Assembly (NCBI RefSeq): GCF_000014045.1
Contig: NC_008209.1
Coordinates: 3,929,001-3,993,000 of the forward strand
Source of the DNA: Roseobacter denitrificans OCh 114
GTDB taxonomy: Bacteria > Pseudomonadota > Alphaproteobacteria > Rhodobacterales > Rhodobacteraceae
DNA: 64,000 nucleotides
Direction: 5' to 3'
Below the pieces are notes generated by a model. It was not told the DNA's origin. It saw only the letters and a program-made list of their open reading frames with translations, and searched no databases. The translations under genes and the position numbers were made by a program. Of this stretch, positions 1 through 10,344 are shown piece by piece (the first letter of the stretch is position 1; each line of letters begins with the position of its first letter).

Positions 1-63
1 AGCCGCCTCAAAAGACGCACACAGGTCCGCCGCACGCGCCAGCGTCGCTGCACGCGTTGTCAT
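1..63 (-). CDS. Start of a truncated gene, probably hisZ (ATP phosphoribosyltransferase regulatory subunit)
   Basis: Only the first 21 codons lie inside the window; read leftwards they begin [14 protein letters not shown]. The ATG overlaps the hisS stop in an ATGA arrangement, so the two genes are translationally coupled. In Rhodobacteraceae the gene after hisS is usually hisZ, the catalytically dead HisRS paralogue that regulates HisG; that expectation, not the short peptide, is the basis of the call. Confidence 0.4.
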   Translation of the reverse strand, partial: MTTRAATLARAADLCASFEAA

Positions 64-1619
64 TTTTCCAACCCGTGCTGCGCCAGAATTTCACGCACCT
101 TTGCAACAAGCTCTGCGCGCGGCACCTCGAACTGGCTGGGGCGGTCCTTCCATTCCTCAAGCGTGGCGCTTTTGGCGATTTCGGCACCAAGGATCAGGTC
201 CTTGATCTGCACCACGCCCTTTTCGTGCTCGTCGCCGCCCTCGATCACGGCGACGGGGCTGTTGCGCGTATCGGCATATTTGAGTTGATTGCCAAAGTTC
301 TTGGGATTGCCCAGATAGACCTCCGCACGGATGCCCGCCTGCCGCAGTTCAGCGACCATCGCCTGATAATCCGCCATACGGTCGCGATCCATGACGGTGA
401 CGACCACGGGACCTACGTCTGTGGTGTCCAAACGCCCCTTGGCGTGCAGAGCGGCCAGCAGCCGATCCACCCCGATGGACACGCCCGTCGCAGGCACTTC
501 CTGCCCGGTAAAGCGTTTCACCAGATCATCATACCGCCCGCCCCCTGCGACGGACCCAAAGTTGCGCGTGCGGCCCTTGTCGTCTTGAATTTCGAAGGTG
601 AGTTCCGCCTCATAGACCGGACCCGTGTAGTAGCCAAGGCCGCGCACGACAGAAGGGTCGATGACGATGCGGTCGGGGCCATAGGATCCTGCGGAAAGCA
701 GCTCGGATATCTTTTCGAGTTCATCAACACCTTCCTTGCCAATTCTAGAACGCCCTACAATTTCTCTGAGGTTAATCAGAGTTTCTGAGTTTGTTCCGCC
801 TTTTGCTTCCAGAAAGCTCATAACGACGTCGATCTGAGCCTTTGACAAATCGGCTCCAAATGTAAGGTCACCCGACTCATCTTTGCGTCCTGGCCCCAGC
901 AAGGAACGAACACCCTCTTTCCCCAAGCGATCCAATTTATCGATAGTGCGTAAGACAATTCCAACCTTTGCCGCTGTCATCTTTTTACCAAGGTTTTCTG
1001 CCATTTCTTGAAAATGTTGTGACAGGCGCGGCTCGTCACCTAGCGCGCCGATTACCTCAAGCACCCCATTCAACACCTTTCGGTTGTTGATCCGCACCAC
1101 GTAGTCGCCGCGCTCGATCCCCACCGCCTCAAGGCAATCGCAGAGCATCGCGCAGATCTCGGCATCCGCTGCAACAGAAGACGCGCCGACCGTATCCGCA
1201 TCGCACTGATAAAACTGGCGGAACCGCCCCGGACCGGGCTTTTCGTTGCGCCAGACGGGGCCCATCGCATAGCGGCGGTAAGGTTTGGGCAGGTCGTTCT
1301 GGTGCTGGGCATAGACCCGCGCCAAGGGGGCCGTCAGATCATAGCGCAGGGCGAGCCAGTCGCCGGGCTTGTCCGCGTCCGCGTCTTCCTGCCAGGCGAA
1401 CACGCCCTCGTTGGGGCGGTCCACATCGGGCAGGAACTTGCCCAGAGCCTCAACCGTTTCCACGCCTGAACTTTCCAGCGCATCAAACCCATAACGATGA
1501 TAGACCCCGGCAATCCTTTGCAGCATCTCTGCGCGCTGGCTGACTTCGGCACCGAAATAGTCGCGAAAGCCCTTGGGCGTCTGCGCCTTGGGGCGGGGTG
1601 TCTTTTTGGGCTTGGCCAT
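60..1619 (-). CDS. hisS: Histidyl-tRNA synthetase
   Basis: Cytoplasmic class II aminoacyl-tRNA synthetase that charges tRNA-His using ATP. Motif 1 region PKGFRDYFG lies at about residues 15-23. Motif 2 ([18 protein letters not shown], followed by QCDAD) is near residues 120-145. The histidine-specific [12 protein letters not shown] and GGGRYDDL motifs follow around residues 330-370. The start chosen at 1619 (MAKPKK, 519 aa) gives the usual family N-terminus; the frame stays open upstream to 1667 but adds a non-family extension. The stop overlaps the next gene's ATG. Oddity: the stretch encoding about residues 200-300 is far lower in G+C (about 45%) than the rest of the gene, and its codons look unlike its neighbours. 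Confidence 0.96.
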   Translation of the reverse strand: MAKPKKTPRPKAQTPKGFRDYFGAEVSQRAEMLQRIAGVYHRYGFDALESSGVETVEALGKFLPDVDRPNEGVFAWQEDADADKPGDWLALRYDLTAPLARVYAQHQNDLPKPYRRYAMGPVWRNEKPGPGRFRQFYQCDADTVGASSVAADAEICAMLCDCLEAVGIERGDYVVRINNRKVLNGVLEVIGALGDEPRLSQHFQEMAENLGKKMTAAKVGIVLRTIDKLDRLGKEGVRSLLGPGRKDESGDLTFGADLSKAQIDVVMSFLEAKGGTNSETLINLREIVGRSRIGKEGVDELEKISELLSAGSYGPDRIVIDPSVVRGLGYYTGPVYEAELTFEIQDDKGRTRNFGSVAGGGRYDDLVKRFTGQEVPATGVSIGVDRLLAALHAKGRLDTTDVGPVVVTVMDRDRMADYQAMVAELRQAGIRAEVYLGNPKNFGNQLKYADTRNSPVAVIEGGDEHEKGVVQIKDLILGAEIAKSATLEEWKDRPSQFEVPRAELVAKVREILAQHGLEK

Positions 1620-1733
1620 GAGGGGTCCCTTTGGCTGGTCTGGTCGCGCGCGGTCTAGCGGATGCAACGGCTACAAACAAGATGGGCGCGCAGGCTCTTT
1701 ATCGCGCCGGGTGTGCATGCTAGGGGCTGGGGC

Positions 1734-1928
1734 ATGGAAAAGCTCGAAGAACAGATCGCCCATCTGACCCGCACCGTCGAAGACCTGTCCGACGTGGTTG
1801 CCCGGCAGGAAAGTGAAATCGCGGTGCTGACCCGTCGTGTTTTCATGCTGATGCAGCGGGAAGGCGAACGCGAGGCGCAAGGTTCCGGCAGCGTGGTTCT
1901 GGGTGATGAACGCCCGCCGCACTACTGA
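1734..1928 (+). CDS. slyX: SlyX family protein
   Basis: A 64-residue protein beginning MEKLEEQIAHLTRTVEDLSD, a heptad-patterned coiled coil typical of SlyX, followed by the usual acidic, proline-containing tail ending ERPPHY. Its function is not established. The start at 1734 follows a purine-rich GGGGCTGGGG stretch and gives the family length (about 65-75 aa); in-frame upstream codons from 1662 are not family-like. It is divergent from hisS and convergent with dnaE. Confidence 0.85.
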   Translation: MEKLEEQIAHLTRTVEDLSDVVARQESEIAVLTRRVFMLMQREGEREAQGSGSVVLGDERPPHY

Positions 1929-1969
1929 TCAGGACGCCTTGCGTCAGGCGATGCAAAGGCCAAACGCCG

Positions 1970-4900
1970 TCAGATTTCCTCGACCTCCAGCACGCCGGAG
2001 AGGGATTTGATCGCGCCCTTGATCTGCGGGTTCACGATGAAATCCTGCCCCAGTTCAACCTCGACCTCGCCCGGCAAATCCGCCCCCATCAGGCACAGCA
2101 TGACCGGCCCCTGCGCACGACCCTTGACCGCGCGGCCCGCCCCTTCAAGCACTGTTGCGACGGCGGCCACCGCTTCGGGTGCGTCGACAAAGACCTTGAG
2201 CCCCATGCTGCTGACATCCGCCGTGGCGGCGTCAATCGGCCCCACAGAGCGGCCCAGAAGTTTAAGTTGATCGGATTCCATCGTCGCCTCAACCGTAACG
2301 ACGACTTTCGATCCGGCCTCCAGGTAATCGCGGGCCGCCTCCAGCGTGTCGGAAAACAGCGTCACCTCATAGGCACCGGTCGGGTCCGACATCTGCGCAA
2401 AGGCAAAGCGGTTGCCGCGCGCCGATTTACGTTCCTGCCGACCGGCGACGATACCCGCAAGGCGCGCATTCATGGCCCCCCGTTCGGTAACTTTTTCGGT
2501 CAACTCATCAAGGGTCATGAACGGCACGCCGCGGTCGTTGCCCCATTTGCGTTTCAGCTGACCCATGTAATCATCCAGCGGGTGGCCAGAGAGGTAGAAG
2601 CCGACCGCCTTGAATTCCTCGCTGAGACGTTCGGCAGGTTGCCAGTCGTCCACCGGATGCAGGCGCGGTTCGGGCAGATCATCGCCCGCCTCGCCAAAGA
2701 GAGACACCTGATTGGAGGCTTTCTGCTCATGGATCGCCGCCGAATAATTCACCAGCGCATCCAACGCCCCAAAGACGCGCCGCCGATTGGCGTCCAATGC
2801 GTCAAACGCCCCGGAGCGCGCGAGCATCTCAAGCGGGCGTTTGCCCACACGTTTCAGGTCCACCCGCCGCGCCAGATCAAAGAGCGTGGCGAAGGGTTTG
2901 TCAGGACTGCCCTCGTCGCCGGGGTCGGCACGTCGCCCGTCTGTGATCAGCTTCATCGCCTCCACGCCGACGTTTTTTAGCGCGCCAAGCGCATAGACCA
3001 GCGCCCCATCCGCGACCTTGAACGTCGCATCAGAGCGGTTCACGCAGGGCGGCACCCAGGGCAGTTCCAGCCGCTTGCGCACCTCTTCGAAATAGATCGC
3101 CAGCTTGTCGGTCAGGTGGATATCGCAATTCATGACACCGGCCATGAACTCCACCGGGTGGTTCGCCTTGAGCCACGCCGTTTGATAGCTGACGACCGCA
3201 TAGGCCGCCGCGTGCGATTTGTTGAACCCGTAGTTGGCGAATTTCTCCAGTAGGTCAAAGACTTCGCGCGCCTTGTCCTTGTCGACGCCATTGGCCACCG
3301 CGCCCTTTTCGAACTTGGGGCGTTCCTTGGCCATCTCTTCGGCGATCTTTTTACCCATGGCGCGGCGCAACAGATCAGCACCGCCAAGGCTATAGCCCGC
3401 CATGACCTGCGCGATCTGCATCACCTGTTCCTGATAAACGATGATACCTTGCGTTTCCTCAAGAATATCGTCGATCAACGGGTGGATGGATTGCAGTTCG
3501 CGCAGGCCGTTCTTGACCTCGCAATAGGTCGGGATGTTCTCCATCGGGCCGGGACGATAAAGCGCCACAAGTGCGACGATATCCTCGATACAGGTGGGTT
3601 TCATGCGTTTCAGCGCATCCATCATGCCCGAGCTTTCCACCTGAAACACGGCCACCGTCTTGGCGCTGGCATAAAGCTTGTAGGACCGTTCATCATCCAG
3701 CGGGATCGCATTGATGTCGTTTTCCGTGCCCGGAGCCGGTTCATAAAGCTCCGTCCCGTCGGCGGCAATGTGCAGCGGCCTGCCCGATGCCATGATCTGT
3801 TCAACCGCGTTCTGGATCACGGTCAGCGTCTTGAGGCCCAGAAAGTCGAATTTGACCAGTCCTGCCTGTTCCACCCATTTCATGTTGAACTGGGTGGCGG
3901 GCATTTCGGATCTTGGGTCCTGATAAAGCGGCACTAAAGCATCGAGCGGCCTGTCGCCGATCACAACCCCGGCGGCGTGGGTGGAGGCGTTGCGCAACAG
4001 CCCCTCGACCTGCTGGCCGTAGTTCAGTAGACGCGCCACGACCTCTTCGTTCTTGGCCTCTTCGCGCAGGCGCGGCTCATCCGCCAGCGCCTTTTCGATC
4101 GACACAGGCTTAACGCCCTCGACGGGTATCATCTTGGACAGACGGTCCACCTGACCATAGGGCATTTGCAGAACACGGCCGATATCGCGCACCGCAGCCT
4201 TTGACAAAAGCGCACCAAAAGTGATGATTTGTCCCACCTTGTCGCGGCCATACTTCTCCTGAACGTAGCGGATGACCTCTTCGCGGCGATCCATACAGAA
4301 GTCGATATCAAAGTCCGGCATCGACACACGTTCCGGGTTCAGGAAACGTTCGAACAGCAGGTTGTAGCGTAGCGGATCAAGGTCCGTGACCGTCAGCGCA
4401 TAGGCCACAAGGCTTCCCGCGCCCGACCCGCGGCCCGGCCCGACGGGTATCCCCTGCTCCTTGGCCCATTTGATGAAATCCGCAACGATCAGAAAGTAGC
4501 CGGGAAAGCCCATGCCCTCGATAATGCCAAGCTCGAAATCGAGCCGTTTGGTATAGTCCTCGACGCTCGCGGCATGGGGAATAACCTCCAGCCGAGCCTT
4601 GAGGCCGGCATGCGCTTGTTTGCGCAACTCCTCGACCTCGTCATCTGCGAACTTGGGCAAAATGGGATCGCGCCTATACGCCTGAAAGGCGCAGCGCTTG
4701 GCAATTTCAACGGTGTTCTCAATGGCTTCCGGCAGGTCCGCAAACAGAGCGACCATCTCCGATTGCGACTTGAAATAATGCTGATTGGTCAGGCGGCGAC
4801 GGTCGTCCTGCTGATCGACATAGGCGCCCTCTGCAATGCAGATCAACGCATCATGCGCTTCATACATGTCTGAGTTCGGGAAATAGACATCATTGGTCGC

Positions 4901-5521
4901 AACCAGCGGCAGGTCCATCGCATAGGCCATTTCCACGAAGCCGCGCTCGGTCAACCGCTCCTTCTCCGGCTGGCCGGACTCGCCCGGATGGCGCTGCAAT
5001 TCAATGTAAAGCCGGTCTTGAAACGCCGCTTTCAGCCGGTCCATCAGCGCCTGCGCGGCAGGCATCTGACCAAGTTGCAAAAGTTGCCCCACCGGGCCAT
5101 CCGGCCCGCCCGTCAGGCAGATGATCCCGCCGGCATTGCTTTCCAGTTCCGACAGCGTCACCTGCGGCAAGGCCCCGCCCTTGTCGATGTAAAGGCACGA
5201 GTTCAGCCGCATCAGGTTCTCGTACCCAGCCTCACTCTGGGCGAGCAAAACGACGGGTGCGGGCGCGCGTTCCCTCTCCCCCGGCTGTGCGGTGACATAG
5301 GCCACATCGACCTGACAGCCCAGAATTGGCTGAACGCCTGCCCCGGACATGGCAACTGAAAACTCCAGAGCGGCAAACATGTTGTTCTTATCCGTCAACG
5401 CCAAGGCAGGCATGCCCGCATCGCGGCACATTGAGGGCAGTTTTTTCAGGCGCAGCGCCCCTTCCAGCAGGGAGTATTCGGAGTGGGTGCGCAGGTGAAT
5501 GAATCGGGGATGTGTGCTCAT
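1970..5521 (-). CDS. dnaE: DNA polymerase III alpha subunit (replicative polymerase)
   Basis: Catalytic subunit of the replicative polymerase, 1183 aa, full length for DnaE1. The N-terminal PHP domain starts at LRTHSEYSLLEG. The palm has PDFDIDF, placing two metal-binding aspartates at residues 403 and 405 (E. coli D401 and D403). The fingers, a helix-hairpin-helix region and a C-terminal OB fold follow; the protein ends SGVLEVEEI. It stands alone between the convergent slyX and the divergent xdhA. I see no GAAC-N7-GAAC SOS box in its 220-bp upstream region, as expected for DnaE1 rather than the inducible DnaE2. Confidence 0.97.
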   Translation of the reverse strand: MSTHPRFIHLRTHSEYSLLEGALRLKKLPSMCRDAGMPALALTDKNNMFAALEFSVAMSGAGVQPILGCQVDVAYVTAQPGERERAPAPVVLLAQSEAGYENLMRLNSCLYIDKGGALPQVTLSELESNAGGIICLTGGPDGPVGQLLQLGQMPAAQALMDRLKAAFQDRLYIELQRHPGESGQPEKERLTERGFVEMAYAMDLPLVATNDVYFPNSDMYEAHDALICIAEGAYVDQQDDRRRLTNQHYFKSQSEMVALFADLPEAIENTVEIAKRCAFQAYRRDPILPKFADDEVEELRKQAHAGLKARLEVIPHAASVEDYTKRLDFELGIIEGMGFPGYFLIVADFIKWAKEQGIPVGPGRGSGAGSLVAYALTVTDLDPLRYNLLFERFLNPERVSMPDFDIDFCMDRREEVIRYVQEKYGRDKVGQIITFGALLSKAAVRDIGRVLQMPYGQVDRLSKMIPVEGVKPVSIEKALADEPRLREEAKNEEVVARLLNYGQQVEGLLRNASTHAAGVVIGDRPLDALVPLYQDPRSEMPATQFNMKWVEQAGLVKFDFLGLKTLTVIQNAVEQIMASGRPLHIAADGTELYEPAPGTENDINAIPLDDERSYKLYASAKTVAVFQVESSGMMDALKRMKPTCIEDIVALVALYRPGPMENIPTYCEVKNGLRELQSIHPLIDDILEETQGIIVYQEQVMQIAQVMAGYSLGGADLLRRAMGKKIAEEMAKERPKFEKGAVANGVDKDKAREVFDLLEKFANYGFNKSHAAAYAVVSYQTAWLKANHPVEFMAGVMNCDIHLTDKLAIYFEEVRKRLELPWVPPCVNRSDATFKVADGALVYALGALKNVGVEAMKLITDGRRADPGDEGSPDKPFATLFDLARRVDLKRVGKRPLEMLARSGAFDALDANRRRVFGALDALVNYSAAIHEQKASNQVSLFGEAGDDLPEPRLHPVDDWQPAERLSEEFKAVGFYLSGHPLDDYMGQLKRKWGNDRGVPFMTLDELTEKVTERGAMNARLAGIVAGRQERKSARGNRFAFAQMSDPTGAYEVTLFSDTLEAARDYLEAGSKVVVTVEATMESDQLKLLGRSVGPIDAATADVSSMGLKVFVDAPEAVAAVATVLEGAGRAVKGRAQGPVMLCLMGADLPGEVEVELGQDFIVNPQIKGAIKSLSGVLEVEEI

Positions 5522-5744
5522 TTCGATACCCTATGCCAGCGCGCGCAGCGCTGCCAGAGAGCACGGACACGCCGAGACCATATTTTCAGCACGGCGCCGA
5601 AAGACGGTTTTGGCACCTATATTTTTTCTTGCCACACCCGGCTCCCTTGAATAGCGTCATGAAATGTTGACCGCCTGCTGTTCTACGCCGCATCGAACGC
5701 ATGGCATGCCCAAAGGTCTGGAGTAACGCGGCGGATCTGACCCA

Positions 5745-7118
5745 ATGAACATCACGTTTCGCCTGAACGGAGAAACTGTAGCGCTTTCGGATGTATCGCC
5801 GACGACGACAGTATTGGATTGGTTACGGGACCATAAAAAACTGACAGGGACGAAAGAAGGCTGCAACGAAGGCGACTGCGGCGCGTGCACCGTCATGGTG
5901 ACGGATGAAACCGGTGCCAGAGCGCTGAATGCCTGCATCCTGTTCCTGCCGCAGATCAACGGTAAGGCCCTGCGCACGGTCGAGGGGATTTCTGCACCCT
6001 GCGGAACGCTGCACCCGGTGCAACAGGCGATGATTGATCATCACGGCAGCCAATGTGGGTTTTGCACCCCCGGTTTCGTGGTCTCCATGGCGACCGCGCA
6101 TCTCAATGGGGCGAGCGATGACGATGTGCAACTCTCCGGGAACCTGTGCCGTTGCACCGGCTATGCGCCGATCATCCGCGCCTGCGAGGCCGCCCGCGAT
6201 GCAGCCGTGCCACCCCATATGCAGGACACCGCCCCCGACCCTGCGCCGGTCGCATCCGCTGCGGGTCACGCGCAACCAAAGACTTCGGACGCGTTGGCCG
6301 AATGGTACACGCAACACCCCGATGGCACGTTGATCGCCGGGGCCACGGATGTGGGCTTGTGGGTTACCAAGGACTTCCGCGATCTTGGGCCGGTCGCCTT
6401 TCTGAACAACTGCGCTGACCTGCGGGCGATCACATCGACCGATGACGGAATCGAGATCGGCGCGGCGGTCACATTGAGCGATCTGGAAACCGCTATGGCC
6501 GACCCGCACCCGTCCTTTGCAGCCCTGATCCGGCGGTACGGATCTGTGCAGGTGCGCAATGCGGCCACCATCGGCGGGAACATCGCCAATGGCTCCCCGA
6601 TCGGGGATGGTTCGCCTGCATTGATCGCACTGGGGGCAGTGCTGCATCTGCGCCGTGGGGCGGCGCGACGGAGCATGCCGCTTGAAGATTTCTTTCTGGA
6701 ATACGGCAAACAGGACCGCGCCCCCGGCGAGTTTGTCGAGAAAATCACCCTTCCGCATCAGCCAGACCGATTGCGGTGCTACAAGCTTTCCAAACGGTTT
6801 GATCAGGATATCTCTGCCCTGTGCGGGTGCTTTTCGATCACCGTGGAAAGCGGACGTGTTGCGCAGGCACGGCTGGCCTTTGGTGGCATGGCAGGCACGC
6901 CAAAACGCGCGTCGCAAGCCGAGGCAACACTGCAAGGTGCCGAATGGTGCGAGGCCAGCGTCACCGCTGCAATGGCGGCGCTCAGCGCGGATTTCGCCCC
7001 CTTGAGCGACATGCGCGCCAGTGCGCAATACCGAATGATGACAGCGCAAAACATGCTGCACCGCTATTGGCTTGAGGATCAGGGCGTCACCACATCCGTG
7101 TTAGAGGTGACGCCATGA
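5745..7118 (+). CDS. xdhA: Xanthine dehydrogenase small subunit (2Fe-2S and FAD)
   Basis: Electron-transfer subunit of xanthine dehydrogenase, which oxidises hypoxanthine to xanthine and urate in the cytoplasm. It has a plant-type 2Fe-2S centre with Cys40, Cys45, Cys48 and Cys64, a second centre with Cys104, Cys107, Cys135 and Cys137 (CGFCTPG and LCRCTGY), and then an FAD domain with AGATDVGLWV and GNIANGSPIGD. At 457 aa it matches the small subunit of the bacterial alpha2-beta2 enzyme. The stop overlaps the xdhB start by 4 bases (ATGA). It is the first gene of a seven-gene block of purine use. Confidence 0.95.
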   Translation: MNITFRLNGETVALSDVSPTTTVLDWLRDHKKLTGTKEGCNEGDCGACTVMVTDETGARALNACILFLPQINGKALRTVEGISAPCGTLHPVQQAMIDHHGSQCGFCTPGFVVSMATAHLNGASDDDVQLSGNLCRCTGYAPIIRACEAARDAAVPPHMQDTAPDPAPVASAAGHAQPKTSDALAEWYTQHPDGTLIAGATDVGLWVTKDFRDLGPVAFLNNCADLRAITSTDDGIEIGAAVTLSDLETAMADPHPSFAALIRRYGSVQVRNAATIGGNIANGSPIGDGSPALIALGAVLHLRRGAARRSMPLEDFFLEYGKQDRAPGEFVEKITLPHQPDRLRCYKLSKRFDQDISALCGCFSITVESGRVAQARLAFGGMAGTPKRASQAEATLQGAEWCEASVTAAMAALSADFAPLSDMRASAQYRMMTAQNMLHRYWLEDQGVTTSVLEVTP

Positions 7119-9412
7119 GCGTCGCCAAACCGCTTCCCCATGATGCCGCTCGCCTGCATGTCACCGGCGATGCCCGCTATGTCGATGATGTCCCCAGCCC
7201 CGCCGACACGCTGCATCTTGCATTTGGCGTATCCGCGCTCGCCCATGGCAAAATAAAGGGTATGAACCTCGACCCTGTGCGACAGGCGCAAGGGGTTGTC
7301 GCGGTGCTGACCGCAGAGGATCTGCCCCACACGAATGACGTCTCCCCCGCCGCCCATGACGAACCGCTCTTGGCGCAAGGGGTGGTACACTATGTCGGCC
7401 AGCCCATTTTCCTCGTCGTGGCCACGTCGCATCTGGCAGCACGGCACGCCGCACGCCTTGGGGAGATCGACATCGACCCCCTGCCCGCGCTGCTGACGGT
7501 TGATGACGCGCTCAAAGCAAACAGCCGCTTTGAAGACGGCCCGCGCATCTACGAACGCGGCAACCTTGGAGACGGTTTCGCCGCTGCGGAACATGTGATC
7601 GACGGGCAGCTTGACATCGGCGGTCAGGAGCATTTCTACCTCGAAGGTCAGGCGGCTATCGCTTTCCCGCAAGAAGGCGGCGATATGCTGGTCAGCAGTT
7701 CCACCCAGCACCCCACTGAAATCCAGCACAAAGTGGCCGAAGCCCTGGGCGTGCCCATGCATGCGGTCCGGGTCGAAACCCGGCGCATGGGCGGCGGTTT
7801 CGGCGGAAAAGAGAGCCAAGGCAACGCCTTGGCCGTTGCCTGCGCCGTGGCGGCAGGCATGCTAGGCCGCCCCTGCAAGATGCGATATGACCGTGATGAT
7901 GATATGCTCATCACCGGCAAGCGGCACGATTTCCGTGTCGAATACAAGGTTGGCGTTGATGCCCGCGGCCGTATTACAGCCATTGATTTCACACATCTTG
8001 CGCGCTGCGGATGGGCGCAGGATCTGTCCCTGCCGGTGGCGGATCGCGCGATGCTGCATGCGGACAATACCTATTACTTGCCTGCCGTGCGCATCACCAG
8101 CCACAGGCTGAAAACAAACACGCAAAGCGCGACGGCCTTTCGGGGGTTTGGCGGCCCGCAAGGGGTGCTCGGGATTGAGCGTGTCATGGACCATGTAGCT
8201 GCCACGCTTGATCTCGACCCGCTCGATGTGCGGCACCGGAATTTTTACGCAGCACCGGGTAAAGGGGCGCGCAATCAAACCCCTTATGGCCAAACGGTCG
8301 AAGACTTCATCGTCCCGGAAATGATCGCCCGGCTGCGCGCAGACTGTGACTATGACGCACGCGTTCAGGCTGTCGCACGGTGGAATGCAGAAAACCGCTG
8401 GATCAAAAAGGGCATCGCCCTGACACCGGTCAAATTCGGTATTTCCTTTACGCTCACGCATCTTAATCAGGCGGGTGCGTTGGTGCATGTCTATCAGGAT
8501 GGATCAGTGCACCTGAACCACGGTGGCACGGAAATGGGACAGGGGTTGTTTCAAAAGGTGGCGCAGGTCGCCGCCGCGCGCTTCGGTATCGACACCGCAC
8601 AGGTCAAGATCACCGCGACGGATACCGCCAAAGTGCCCAATACCTCCGCCACCGCCGCATCATCGGGAAGCGATCTGAACGGCATGGCCGTACAGGCGGC
8701 CTGCGATACCATTCGAGACCGTATGGCCGATCTGCTGGCGCAGGAGCATCAATGCGACCCGGCGGATGTGGTGTTCAGCGATGGCATCGTGTCAGTTGCC
8801 GGCGCTGAATACAGTTTTGCGGATGTCGCACAAAAGGCATACCTTGCGCGGGTCAGCCTGTCTGCGACCGGGTTTTACAAGACCCCGAAACTGGAATGGG
8901 ACCGGATCAGGGGCAAGGGCCGCCCGTTCTTTTACTTTGCCTATGGCGTCGCGGCGACAGAGGTTGCGGTCGATACGCTGACCGGGGAAAACCGCATCCT
9001 GCGCGCTGATATCATCCATGATGCAGGCGCCTCTCTGAACCCCAGCCTTGATATCGGGCAGGTCGAGGGGGGCTATGTACAGGGGGTCGGATGGCTGACA
9101 ACCGAGGAACTGGTCTGGGACGATCAGGGCCGTTTGCGCACCCATGCGCCCTCCACCTACAAGATCCCCGCCTGTTCGGACCGACCCGATGTGTTCAACG
9201 TCTCGCTCTGGGACGCGCCCAACACCGAAGACACTGTTTACCGTTCAAAAGCCGTGGGAGAACCCCCGTTGATGCTGGGTATTTCGGCATTTTCCGCCCT
9301 GTCGCAAGCGGTTCAATCCTGTGGCCCGGCCTATGCGGACCTGCAGGCCCCGGCGACTGCCGAGGCGATTTTAAAGGCGATAAATCGCACCCGCAAAGAG
9401 GTTTGGGACTAA
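7115..9412 (+). CDS. xdhB: Xanthine dehydrogenase large subunit (molybdopterin)
   Basis: Molybdenum-cofactor subunit, 765 aa. Catalytic residues can be placed by alignment from memory to Rhodobacter capsulatus and bovine enzymes: Glu233 in GGFGGKES (bovine E802), Arg311 in ADRAMLHADN (bovine R880), Arg343 in TAFRGFGG (bovine R912), and the base Glu716 in VGEPPLMLG (bovine E1261). Retention of both purine-binding residues supports xanthine/hypoxanthine rather than aldehyde oxidation. The TAA stop overlaps the xdhC ATG by one base. Confidence 0.96.
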   Translation: MSVAKPLPHDAARLHVTGDARYVDDVPSPADTLHLAFGVSALAHGKIKGMNLDPVRQAQGVVAVLTAEDLPHTNDVSPAAHDEPLLAQGVVHYVGQPIFLVVATSHLAARHAARLGEIDIDPLPALLTVDDALKANSRFEDGPRIYERGNLGDGFAAAEHVIDGQLDIGGQEHFYLEGQAAIAFPQEGGDMLVSSSTQHPTEIQHKVAEALGVPMHAVRVETRRMGGGFGGKESQGNALAVACAVAAGMLGRPCKMRYDRDDDMLITGKRHDFRVEYKVGVDARGRITAIDFTHLARCGWAQDLSLPVADRAMLHADNTYYLPAVRITSHRLKTNTQSATAFRGFGGPQGVLGIERVMDHVAATLDLDPLDVRHRNFYAAPGKGARNQTPYGQTVEDFIVPEMIARLRADCDYDARVQAVARWNAENRWIKKGIALTPVKFGISFTLTHLNQAGALVHVYQDGSVHLNHGGTEMGQGLFQKVAQVAAARFGIDTAQVKITATDTAKVPNTSATAASSGSDLNGMAVQAACDTIRDRMADLLAQEHQCDPADVVFSDGIVSVAGAEYSFADVAQKAYLARVSLSATGFYKTPKLEWDRIRGKGRPFFYFAYGVAATEVAVDTLTGENRILRADIIHDAGASLNPSLDIGQVEGGYVQGVGWLTTEELVWDDQGRLRTHAPSTYKIPACSDRPDVFNVSLWDAPNTEDTVYRSKAVGEPPLMLGISAFSALSQAVQSCGPAYADLQAPATAEAILKAINRTRKEVWD

Positions 9413-10344
9413 TGTCATTTGACCGCTCTGCCCTGATCGACGCGTGCAGACACCACGGCCTCGTGACGCGCGTTGTGGTGGCGCGCGTGCGCGGATCAGC
9501 CCCGCGCGAAGTGGGCGCCGCCGTGCTGGTCTGGCGCGCGGGCGCATCCGGGACGATCGGCGGCGGCGCTTTGGAACATGCGCTTATGGCGGCCGCGCGC
9601 GACATCGCCACACCCGGCTATTTCAACATCACACGCCACGCATTGGGTCCGGACATGGGACAGTGTTGTGGCGGGTCGGTTGATATCGTGACCGAGAGCT
9701 TTGATCTGGCCGCAGCCGAGGCCCTGCCAGAGGATGTGATAGCCCGCGGCCCCGGCGACATGCCGCTGCCCGTCGCCCGGATCAAAACCACAGCGCGCAA
9801 CACGGGCGTGCTGCCGGAACCTGCGCTGGTTTCAGGCTGGATGGTTGAACCCGTAACCACGCCCACCCGCGACATATGGATCTGGGGCGCGGGCCACGTG
9901 GGGCGCGCCCTGATATCGGTGCTGGCCCCTTTGCCCGGCGTCAGACTGACATGGGTGGACGTGACTGCGGACCGCTTTCCCGACCATATCCCAGACACAG
10001 TCACCACATTGACCGCAGCACGCCCGGAACGGCTTGTCGCCTATGCACCGCAACAGGCTGAACATATCATCGTCACCTTCTCGCATGATCTGGATCTGGA
10101 ACTCTGCCATCGGCTGCTGCACCACGGGTTTCGCACGACCGGGCTGATCGGGTCGGCCACCAAATGGGCGCGTTTCAAATCCCGGCTCAAGGGATTGGGG
10201 CATAGCGGCGCGTCGATTGACCGGATCACTTGCCCGATTGGTGACCCGTCCCTTGGCAAACACCCGCATGTGATCGCGCTGGGGGTGGCGGCGGATCTGC
10301 TGCGCACCGCCGCACGCGCGGCCCACCTGGAAGGATACGCATGA
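9412..10344 (+). CDS. xdhC: XdhC, molybdenum cofactor insertion chaperone for xanthine dehydrogenase
   Basis: XdhC binds and sulfurates molybdenum cofactor and hands it to XdhB; it is not a subunit of the mature enzyme. The 310-aa protein has the XdhC-family CCGGSVDI motif and a C-terminal Rossmann segment, WIWGAGHVGRALI. The start at 9412 is fixed by the TAATG overlap with xdhB; the frame is open upstream only because it runs through xdhB. The last four bases overlap the start of the ATPase gene, tying enzyme maturation to the importer in one operon. Confidence 0.92.
   Translation: MSFDRSALIDACRHHGLVTRVVVARVRGSAPREVGAAVLVWRAGASGTIGGGALEHALMAAARDIATPGYFNITRHALGPDMGQCCGGSVDIVTESFDLAAAEALPEDVIARGPGDMPLPVARIKTTARNTGVLPEPALVSGWMVEPVTTPTRDIWIWGAGHVGRALISVLAPLPGVRLTWVDVTADRFPDHIPDTVTTLTAARPERLVAYAPQQAEHIIVTFSHDLDLELCHRLLHHGFRTTGLIGSATKWARFKSRLKGLGHSGASIDRITCPIGDPSLGKHPHVIALGVAADLLRTAARAAHLEGYA

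Noticed and set aside
5522..5744. SOS boxes upstream of dnaE, and likewise before uvrC
   Set aside because: No GAAC-N7-GAAC or GTTC-N7-GTTC site found in either upstream region.
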